64,000 nt of DNA. It comes from Algisphaera agarilytica. GTDB taxonomy: Bacteria > Planctomycetota > Phycisphaerae > Phycisphaerales > Phycisphaeraceae. The notes below the pieces were generated by a model. It saw nothing but the letters and a program-made list of their open reading frames with translations. It had not been told where the DNA came from and did not search any database. Positions 58,325-64,000 of this stretch are shown piece by piece (position 1 is the stretch's first letter; each line of letters opens with the position of its first letter). The stretch is from contig NZ_JACHGY010000001.1 of NCBI RefSeq assembly GCF_014207595.1, forward strand, positions 496,001 to 560,000, written 5' to 3'. The translations under genes were made by a program, and so were the position numbers.

Positions 58325-59017
58325 TCAATCCGCAGAATCCGTGGCGAGCTTTTCTTTCGCGGCGGACTTGGCCGACGACTTCGAATCCACTTCGGTCTTC
58401 CACGTCAGGATCAACACCAGCCCCACCCCCGCCAAGAGCGCGACATCCGCGATGTTGAAGATCCACGGCCAGACCTCGGTGATGCCGCCCGGCCACGCCA
58501 AGCCAAACGGCAGATGCACACCCGGGAACATGTGCAGCATGTCACGAACCGCCCGGTAGAGCACCCGGTCGTAGAGGTTCCCCAGCGCCCCGGCGAGGAT
58601 CATGCCCAGTGCCAAGTGCAAGAGCCACGCCCTTGCGGGGCTGCGCCAGAACATCAGGCCGATGACCGCGGTGGCCACGATACTCACGGCGATGAACGCC
58701 ACGCGGTTGCCTTTGCCCAGACCGAAGACAGCCCCGGTGTTGGTCGTGAGGCGCAGCTCAAGGACTTTGGGCACCACGACGGTCGCGTCGTGGGGGTACT
58801 TGCTCCAGAAGGCGCGGTGGTCTTGCGTGACTTCCTCGGTGAGCACCACCTTGCGGCCCGCGACATGGTCAAACGACCAATACTTCAGGCCGAGGTCGAC
58901 GCCGAGGGCCACGATGATCACCCCAACAAAAAACACAATCGCCCGGCCGCTGCGCCCGGCCAGACGGATCGGCTGAGCTTGCTCGGGTGTCGATTGATCG
59001 GGTGACGTGTCGGTCAT
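58325..59017 (-). CDS. lspA: Signal peptidase II
   Basis: LspA cleaves lipoprotein signal peptides at the membrane. The 230-residue protein has the aspartyl active-site blocks NTGAVFG, GNLYDRV and FNIADVALL in four transmembrane helices. It is longer than usual (about 165): extra residues lie at the N-terminus, between helix 1 and NTGAVFG (SFDHVAGRKVVLTEEVTQDHRAFWSKY) and in a lysine/alanine-rich C-terminal tail. ATG 59017 is chosen over the frame start at 59092. It follows the DksA-like gene by 71 bases, an arrangement also known in other Planctomycetes. Many lipoproteins, such as the one at 34 kb, are its likely substrates. Confidence 0.92.
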   Translation of the reverse strand: MTDTSPDQSTPEQAQPIRLAGRSGRAIVFFVGVIIVALGVDLGLKYWSFDHVAGRKVVLTEEVTQDHRAFWSKYPHDATVVVPKVLELRLTTNTGAVFGLGKGNRVAFIAVSIVATAVIGLMFWRSPARAWLLHLALGMILAGALGNLYDRVLYRAVRDMLHMFPGVHLPFGLAWPGGITEVWPWIFNIADVALLAGVGLVLILTWKTEVDSKSSAKSAAKEKLATDSAD

Positions 59018-59088
59018 CGTCAAGTGTAGGGGTGTCGCGGGCCTCGGCTGGTTTAGGAGACCGAAATCTCCGCGTTCCAGCGGTCGGG

Positions 59089-60000
59089 TCACATGCGGCG
59101 ACGCTCACGCTCCCGGGCGACTTCGATCGAATACTTGGCCCAGGGCTTGGCTTCGAGGCGCGGCCGGGAGATCGGCTTGCCCGATTCGATGCAGACGCCG
59201 TAGGTCTTGTCGACGATGCGTTGGAGGGCGTCGTCGATCTCGAGGATGGTCTTGCGCTCCGACTCCATGAGGCCGAGGGTGAACTCCTGCTCATAGTTGT
59301 CCGAGCCGACGTCGGCCATGTGCAGGGGCATGTGGCTGATCTCGCCGGAGTTGCCGCTGCGGGCGGCCTCGAGCCCCTGAACGTCGCCGATGATCTCGGC
59401 CCGGCGTTCGAGCAGTTCCTGGCGGAAGAAGCGCAGGTCCTTGGCGGTCAGGCCGGTCTTGATCTTGCGGAGCTGGGCGTTGGTCAGCGGCTCGTGGTCT
59501 TGGGGGTTGTAGGCCGGGGCGGGCGCGGCGGCGAGCGACGCGTAGGGCACGCGCGGGGCCTTGAAGGTGGATTTCTTCTTGGTCGTCTTTTTCTTGGTGA
59601 CCTTCTTCGCCAGCTTCTTGGTCACCGCCTTCTTCGCCGGGGCTTTCTTGGCAACTTTTTTCTTGGCGGGAGCCTTCTTGGTGACGGCCTTCTTTTTCGT
59701 CACCTTCTTCTTGGTGACTTTCTTGGATGCCGCCTTCTTGGCGACTTTCTTCTTCGCCACCTTCTTGACCGCCTTTTTCTTGGTGACCTTCTTGGTTGCC
59801 GCTTTCTTCGCGGGAGCCTTCTTGGTCACCTTCTTTTTGGTGGTCGTCTTTTTAGCGGGGGCCTTCTTGGCGGCTTTCTTCTTGGGCGCAGCCTTCTTGG
59901 TCGACTTCGTGACCTTCTTGGTCACCGCCTTCTTCTTGGTCGTCTTTTTGCGGGTCGCCGACGTTGTGCGAGAGGACTTCTTCTTCGTGGATTTGGCCAC
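59089..60000 (-). CDS. DksA/TraR-type protein with long lysine-rich N-terminal repeat and degenerate zinc finger
   Basis: The 303-residue protein has two parts. Residues 1-~150 are repeats of lysine with T, A, V and P (AKKAPAKK, VTKKKVTKKK), like histone H1 or HupB tails. The C-terminal part is DksA-like: LRFFRQELLERRAEIIGDVQGLE, HMADVGSDNYEQEFTLGLMESERKTILEIDDALQRI, then TYGVCIESGKPISRPRLEAKPWAKYSIE. Of the four zinc-finger cysteines only the first (GVC) remains. DksA-family proteins bind RNA polymerase; the tail should add DNA or RNA binding. Start is GTG 60000, with GGAG 7 bases before it. lspA follows. Confidence 0.85.
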   Translation of the reverse strand: MAKSTKKKSSRTTSATRKKTTKKKAVTKKVTKSTKKAAPKKKAAKKAPAKKTTTKKKVTKKAPAKKAATKKVTKKKAVKKVAKKKVAKKAASKKVTKKKVTKKKAVTKKAPAKKKVAKKAPAKKAVTKKLAKKVTKKKTTKKKSTFKAPRVPYASLAAAPAPAYNPQDHEPLTNAQLRKIKTGLTAKDLRFFRQELLERRAEIIGDVQGLEAARSGNSGEISHMPLHMADVGSDNYEQEFTLGLMESERKTILEIDDALQRIVDKTYGVCIESGKPISRPRLEAKPWAKYSIEVARERERRRM

Positions 60001-60184
60001 CCAATCACTCCATAATACTAGACTTATAAAAATCGGGAGGGCGACAGGAGAAACCCGGAATCGCCCGAGAAGACGCGGGAGTGTATCTCCCTGCCCTCGC
60101 TGCTGCAAGCGATGCAACATGATCGCAACACGGCTATTACGTCAGATTTGACGCAAGGTTCGGATTGAAATCCGACGTTTCGCG

Positions 60185-60212
60185 CAAAAAACAGCCCACG
60201 CTTGGAAGTGGG
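60185..60212 (-). terminator. Rho-independent terminator after the thioredoxin-like gene (minus strand)
   Basis: GCCCAC (60193-60198) pairs with GTGGGC (60207-60212). Reading on the minus strand the stem is followed by TG and a T-tract (60185-60190). It separates the thioredoxin-like gene from the DksA-like gene. Confidence 0.7.
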
Positions 60213-60249
60213 CCGGTGGGGTTCTCACGGAATGAGTGAGACGGCGGAT

Positions 60250-60855
60250 TCAATCGCCGTGTTTCTGGCGGAGCCGGCCGCTCAGACGCAGCAGCAGGTG
60301 GACGCGCTCGAACTGATCGACCCAGTCCTGCACCTCGGCGTCCAGCTCCTCCTGCGGCACCGGGGCGCCAGGCAGCGGGCAGTTGGCCCCCAGGGCCTGA
60401 GCCGCCGCGATGCGGTATCGGCTGAGCAGCTTGTCGCCCGCCCAGCCCACCAGTTCGAAGTCTTCCGCGGCGAAGATCACCACGGGCACGCGGTTGCCGG
60501 CGTTGACCTTGACCTTTTCCTGGAGGTCGATGTGTTCGTCGCGGTCGACCCACTTGAGGTTGACCTTGCCGTTGGACGCCTCGGCGATCTTCTGGATCAT
60601 CGGCCCCTGGCGGACACAGTCGCCGCACCAGATGCCCGAGACGACGATCACGTTGATCTCGCGGACAAACGAGCCCAGGAGCTCTTTCTGCGAATCGGTG
60701 AGCTGCACCTTGTCGTAGATAGCCTGCCATCCCTCGGTCTGCGCGGGCTTGTCGGTGTGCAGGACGTAGTCGGCGTAGACCATGCCGGCCTCGTGCTTGG
60801 CCTTGAGGTAGCTGGCGTCGGTGAGTGCCGCATCGGAAGTGGTGGCGTCTGACAT
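60250..60855 (-). CDS. Thioredoxin-family protein
   Basis: The 201-residue protein has a thioredoxin fold with a CxxC active site in SGIWCGDCVRQGPMIQKIAEAS, an ADE-like strand and a cis-proline block RVPVVIFAAEDFELVGW. There is no signal peptide, so a cytoplasmic thiol-disulfide role is likely. The first ~60 residues are an extra helical region, and the C-terminal helix is long. ATG 60855 is chosen because AAGGAA lies close upstream and the family begins there. Partners unknown. It may be co-transcribed with the small zinc-ribbon gene upstream. Confidence 0.85.
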   Translation of the reverse strand: MSDATTSDAALTDASYLKAKHEAGMVYADYVLHTDKPAQTEGWQAIYDKVQLTDSQKELLGSFVREINVIVVSGIWCGDCVRQGPMIQKIAEASNGKVNLKWVDRDEHIDLQEKVKVNAGNRVPVVIFAAEDFELVGWAGDKLLSRYRIAAAQALGANCPLPGAPVPQEELDAEVQDWVDQFERVHLLLRLSGRLRQKHGD

Positions 60856-60925
60856 TGGTGATTCCTTGGGGAGGCTGAGATTGGTCTTGGCTATGATGAA
60901 AAGCATAGCCCGATTCCCAACAGAC

Positions 60926-61168
60926 TTATTCCTGCGATGAGATTTCTTGGGTTTCTAGCAGCTGAGCGCAACGCCAACAGCGAAGCGGGTCGGGCCCACG
61001 GTCCGCATTGATCTCTGCACCACAATGCGGGCAACTCGGTAATGTCGGATGTTCCGTTTCAGGTTCTGATTTGGGAGGAATAACCCGATCTAGTACAGGC
61101 TGTACGAATCGATCCCAAACCGACTCCATTAAAAATTCGAACAAAATAGAAAACCAGCCCCCTTGCAT
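60926..61168 (-). CDS. Small zinc-ribbon protein with amphipathic N-terminus
   Basis: The 80-residue protein has an N-terminal amphipathic or membrane-touching helix (FSILFEFLMESVWDRFVQPVLDRVI) and a zinc ribbon of the type C-x2-C ... C-x2-C (CPHCGAEINADRGPDPLRCWRCAQLL). Zinc ribbons of this sort mediate protein or nucleic-acid contact. GC content is lower than in leuD. The start (ATG 61168) lies 12 bases after the leuD stop, so it is probably co-transcribed with leuD, with no obvious functional link. No named family recognised. Confidence 0.6.
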   Translation of the reverse strand: MQGGWFSILFEFLMESVWDRFVQPVLDRVIPPKSEPETEHPTLPSCPHCGAEINADRGPDPLRCWRCAQLLETQEISSQE

Positions 61169-61180
61169 GCTATCTCCTGC

Positions 61181-61747
61181 TTAGGCCGAAGGCAGCATCC
61201 CGTTCTCGCGGGCATAGGCGAACACGCCGCCGGCCTCGATGATGGGTTTCACGTCGCCCAGCGGGTTGAGCGGATAGGTCTTGCCGCTGGTGTTGTTGGT
61301 CAGCGTGCCGGCCTCGATGTCCACAGTGCACTCGTCGCCGGTGCTGATTTCTTCGACCAGACGCTGCTGCGATTCGCAGGGCAGCAGGTACCCGCCGTTG
61401 ACGCAGTTGCGGAAGAAGATGCGGGCGTAGAACTCGGCCACCACGACCTGGGCCCCGGCCTCGGCGATGGCGAGCGGCGCGTGCTCACGCGACGAGCCGC
61501 ATCCGAAGTTCTTGCCGCCGATGACGATGGTGTACTCGGTCTTGAACTGGCCCTCTTCGACGAAGGGGGTGTTGCCGTCGGGCAGGCCGCGCTGGCCCTG
61601 GGGCACGCCGATGTTGGCGTACATGCCGAAGAACTTGCGTTCCTCGGGGATCGATGGGTTGTAGGCCAGGTACTCGGCCGGGATGATCTGGTCGGTGTCG
61701 ATATCGTCGCCCAGGACGTAGGCTTTGCCGGTGATTTGGGTTTGCAT
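61181..61747 (-). CDS. leuD: 3-isopropylmalate dehydratase small subunit
   Basis: LeuD is the small subunit of the isomerase in leucine synthesis and works with the iron-sulfur subunit LeuC, which is not encoded here. The 188 residues include KAYVLGDDIDTDQIIPAEYL and GKNFGCGSSREHAPLAIAEAGAQVVVAEFYARIFFRNCVNGGYLLP, both characteristic. The length and the acidic insert (YNPSIPEERKFFGMYANIGVPQ) fit the LeuD2-type or homoaconitase-like small subunit, so a related substrate cannot be fully ruled out. It is 12 bases before the zinc-ribbon gene and 148 after the glycosidase-like gene. Confidence 0.88.
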   Translation of the reverse strand: MQTQITGKAYVLGDDIDTDQIIPAEYLAYNPSIPEERKFFGMYANIGVPQGQRGLPDGNTPFVEEGQFKTEYTIVIGGKNFGCGSSREHAPLAIAEAGAQVVVAEFYARIFFRNCVNGGYLLPCESQQRLVEEISTGDECTVDIEAGTLTNNTSGKTYPLNPLGDVKPIIEAGGVFAYARENGMLPSA

Positions 61748-61895
61748 AGTGCCAGAAGTATAGCGTCACCGGGCGGGCATCGAAATGCCGTGGTTTCACG
61801 GGGGGAGTCGCTGCCGAACAGCGTGCCGGCAGCCCCCTCACCCCCTCCCCGAGTGCCCTTCGCCAACTTAACCCTGCATCTCTCCAGCCTGTGAA

Positions 61896-62930
61896 TCAGG
61901 CGTTCGCCTGGAGCGGGAGGATGACCGCGAAAGAGATCTCGCTGTCTTTGGGCAGCACCGCGATGATCAGTGCTTTGGGTACGCCGTCTTCGGTGTAGAC
62001 CTTGGGCATGTCGGCGGTGCGTTCGCAGAGGGTGGTGCTGCCGTCGGTCCAGTAGAGCTCGCCAGCTTCCAAGACCATGAAATGTTTGGCTGGTTTCCAA
62101 TCCATGCCGGTTGCGTCCGACTCGAATAGGACCGTCGTGCCGGCCGGATAGTCGCCCCAGGATTGGTAGCAGTCCTTGGCGATGCAGTAGTACTTGCCAT
62201 CGACCACCACCTCGACGTGGTCGTCGATGGCAAACAACGCGGTCGGGTGGGTGATGAACGGGACGCCGGTGTCGGTAAACGGCCCGGTCGGCGAATCGCC
62301 GAGGGCAGTAACGTGGATCACCCGGCCGCCGCGGGGTTCGCCGTTGTCTTCAACGTACTTGTAGACGAGCAGGAACTTGCCGTCGGGTCGGCGGGTGGCG
62401 GTGGGCGTCGAGGTGATCAGGCGTCCGGGCTGGATGTCGATCAGCGGTGCGTCGGAACGCTCCCAGGGGCCGTTCAAGTCTTCGGCCACCGCGAGGCCGA
62501 CGCGCTGGTTGTTGCGGTTGACCCACCACTGGTCTTCTTCGAACCCGGGCATGCGCGTCTCGGGGGTGTCGTCCCAGAAGCCGCTGCCGTGGTTGCCCAT
62601 GTGGTAGAGGTAGTACTTGCCTTCGTGCTCGACAACGTGCGGGTTGTGCGTGCAGTCGCCGTCCCAATAGGGCTTGCCGCGCGGAGGCAGGACCAGGTTT
62701 TGGAAACGGTAAGGGCCGGCGAGATGGTCCGACACCGAGTGGGCGATCTCGGAGTGGGTGACCCACGCCATATGCCCCCGGCTCTTGGGCCAACGCGAAT
62801 AGATGGCGTGGTACTTGCCGTCCCGCCCTTTCAGGATGTTCGTCCCCCAAACGTTGTAGTGCTCTTCTTCGAGGATGCCCCGCTTGTCGAACTTGTCGGG
62901 GAGAAGTGCCTGGAGATTCAAATCTTGCAT
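61896..62930 (-). CDS. Five-bladed beta-propeller glycoside hydrolase-like protein (GH43/GH117-like)
   Basis: The 344-residue protein has repeats typical of a five-bladed propeller: NVWGTNILKGRDGKYHAIYSRWPKS, CTHNPHVVEHEGKYYLYHMGNHG, LITSTPTATRRPDGKFLLVYKYVED and VEVVVDGKYYCIAKDCYQSWG. Blade pattern and acidic positions (ILKGRDG, HNPH, the WDGD block) match the GH43/GH117 clan, whose members remove arabinose, xylose or anhydrogalactose residues. No signal peptide, so imported oligosaccharides would be the substrate. ATG 62930 is preferred, though GTG 62942 is also possible. It is the second glycosidase in the window, but it is not near the fucosidase. Confidence 0.7.
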   Translation of the reverse strand: MQDLNLQALLPDKFDKRGILEEEHYNVWGTNILKGRDGKYHAIYSRWPKSRGHMAWVTHSEIAHSVSDHLAGPYRFQNLVLPPRGKPYWDGDCTHNPHVVEHEGKYYLYHMGNHGSGFWDDTPETRMPGFEEDQWWVNRNNQRVGLAVAEDLNGPWERSDAPLIDIQPGRLITSTPTATRRPDGKFLLVYKYVEDNGEPRGGRVIHVTALGDSPTGPFTDTGVPFITHPTALFAIDDHVEVVVDGKYYCIAKDCYQSWGDYPAGTTVLFESDATGMDWKPAKHFMVLEAGELYWTDGSTTLCERTADMPKVYTEDGVPKALIIAVLPKDSEISFAVILPLQANA

Positions 62931-63000
62931 AAAAGAGATCACACTTCGGGGAAAAAATCAGAAGGATGATATCTTCGAGTTTCGCTTGGCGTTCGTCTGA

Positions 63001-64000
63001 TCACGAGGAACCCGCCGATTGAATCTTCTCGTCCAGCAGCCTGAGTTGCTGGGCCAGTTCGGGTTTGATGCCGCCGTCGTTGTTCGGGCCCAGGAGAAGA
63101 CGGAGGCCGTCGCCGATCTGCTTGGCGGTTTCGATACGGCCCAGGTCGGCGGCGCGGTGGCCCGCACGGATGAAGTGGCCCATGAGCGGATCGTCGGTGG
63201 CGGCGGGGTCGATGCCCGCGGGGTTGGTCGGGTCGGCGAAGAAGGCGCGGGCGGCGGTGAACGCGCTATCGATGCGGTCGGCCTGGAGGTAGGCGGGGAT
63301 CAAACCGCGGTAGAGCTGATCCCGTTGGGGGTCGGTCATCTCCGGCAGGCCGTCCTGCAGCAGGTACTCGAAGTCGATGATGGCGAGATCCGGCTCGCCC
63401 ATGGCCAAGCGGTTCTCGGCCCGGGCCATGCGCAGCTCGAGGTAGGAAGCCAACGCCGGGCCCTCGGGGATGCCTTGGTCGATCGCGGCGATGAGGAAAC
63501 GCTCGACCAGGGCCAGGTCTTTGTGATCGGTGGACAGACGCTGGGCGGTGAGCAGTGCATCGCGACGCGGGACCTGGGCCGCCATGGCGACCAGCGCCCG
63601 CTCCCACACCGGCAAGACCTGGGGTTGGCTGGGCGGATTGGCGGCGAGCTTGCGGAGTGTCTCGGGGTCCTGGCCACGCTCGGCGGCGGCGCGGAGCACG
63701 ATCGGCTGGATGATCGGGTCCTCGACCCGCTCGGCCAGGATGGCCAACGAACGCGTTTCGGAGTTGGCCCACGCCTGCGCGGCGGCTTGGCGGATCACAT
63801 CGTCGTTGTCGTCGATCCAGCCCTCGATCATCTTCCAATCTTCGTTTTCACCGACCCGGCCGAGCAGGCGGACGAGCGACGGCGTCGGGCGCTGGCCCTC
63901 TTGGAGATAGCCACGGACCCGTTGTAGTACCGCCTCGGCACGCTTGGGGGTCAGCATCTGCGCCATGCTGATCGAGGCGAGGGTCGCGCTGGCGTCCGAA
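63001..64000 (-). CDS. Helical-repeat (HEAT/TPR-like) protein, open at the right edge
   Basis: On the minus strand the frame ends at 63001 and remains open through the window edge, so the N-terminus may lie outside; Met at 63966 is only one possible start. The visible 333 residues are helical repeats: DWKMIEGWIDDNDDVIRQAAAQAWANSETRSLAILAERVEDPIIQPIVLRAAAERGQ resembles HEAT repeats, and MGEPDLAIIDFEYLLQDG with QLYRGLIPAYLQADRIDSAFTAARAFFADP resembles TPRs. Such proteins are scaffolds. No domain with known activity was seen. It is followed on the same strand by the glycosidase-like gene, 70 bases away. Confidence 0.6.
   Translation of the reverse strand, partial: SDASATLASISMAQMLTPKRAEAVLQRVRGYLQEGQRPTPSLVRLLGRVGENEDWKMIEGWIDDNDDVIRQAAAQAWANSETRSLAILAERVEDPIIQPIVLRAAAERGQDPETLRKLAANPPSQPQVLPVWERALVAMAAQVPRRDALLTAQRLSTDHKDLALVERFLIAAIDQGIPEGPALASYLELRMARAENRLAMGEPDLAIIDFEYLLQDGLPEMTDPQRDQLYRGLIPAYLQADRIDSAFTAARAFFADPTNPAGIDPAATDDPLMGHFIRAGHRAADLGRIETAKQIGDGLRLLLGPNNDGGIKPELAQQLRLLDEKIQSAGSS

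Overview
The window is high-GC bacterial DNA, coding-dense on both strands, with many TTG/GTG starts and weak Shine-Dalgarno sites. The gene set suggests a marine member of the Planctomycetota, most likely class Phycisphaerae: a DksA-like protein with a lysine-rich repeat tail, formylglycine sulfatase, GH29 fucosidase, a MetX-MetW fusion, and many family-level hypotheticals. This placement is inferred from gene content alone. I saw no rRNA, tRNA, CRISPR array, prophage or IS transposase.

Layout. 1-5 kb: a partial DUF6607 protein, then a minus-strand inorganic-carbon cluster (beta-carbonic-anhydrase-like protein, SbtA-type bicarbonate transporter, SbtB-like PII protein), a membrane protein, and a noncoding stretch with a candidate small RNA. 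5-15 kb: ligA, a palindrome-rich intergenic region, an exonuclease-fold protein lacking catalytic residues, a DIP1984 gene broken by a stop, pirin, a GNAT acetyltransferase, and mfd with a REP-like palindrome inserted in frame. 15-20 kb: alpha-L-fucosidase, a small helical protein, a sulfatase and a zinc alcohol dehydrogenase, consistent with use of sulfated fucose-containing glycans. 20-27 kb: trmL, a macrodomain protein, a basic membrane protein, an orphan ABC ATPase, and a 1020-residue coiled-coil protein with a Wzz-like C-terminus.

27-41 kb is the information-processing core: a structured nusA leader with its own promoter and terminator, nusA-infB-rbfA, an HhH-GPD protein with a histone-like tail, hisG, a large TPR lipoprotein, gyrB and a secreted TPR protein. 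41-47 kb holds a minus-strand phospholipid trio (CDP-alcohol phosphotransferase with altered motif, CdsA-like, PlsC-like), a membrane protein, a DUF1569 protein, a galactonate-dehydratase-like enolase and a GNAT protein. 47-49 kb holds rplM-rpsI divergent from rpsT, and a tautomerase. 49-53 kb: a frameshifted membrane gene and the methionine genes metY and metX-metW, with terminators before each. 53-64 kb: an M50-like membrane protease, an unknown arginine-rich protein, thrC, a toroid-fold protein, a glutamine-amidotransferase-type hydrolase, lspA, the DksA-like protein, a thioredoxin-like protein, a zinc-ribbon peptide, leuD, a beta-propeller glycosidase-like protein and a helical-repeat protein running off the right edge.

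Two genes look broken (DIP1984 by a stop codon, the DUF3592-like gene by a one-base frameshift), and several enzyme-family members have lost catalytic or metal-binding residues. All family assignments were made by reading motifs; no database search was run.
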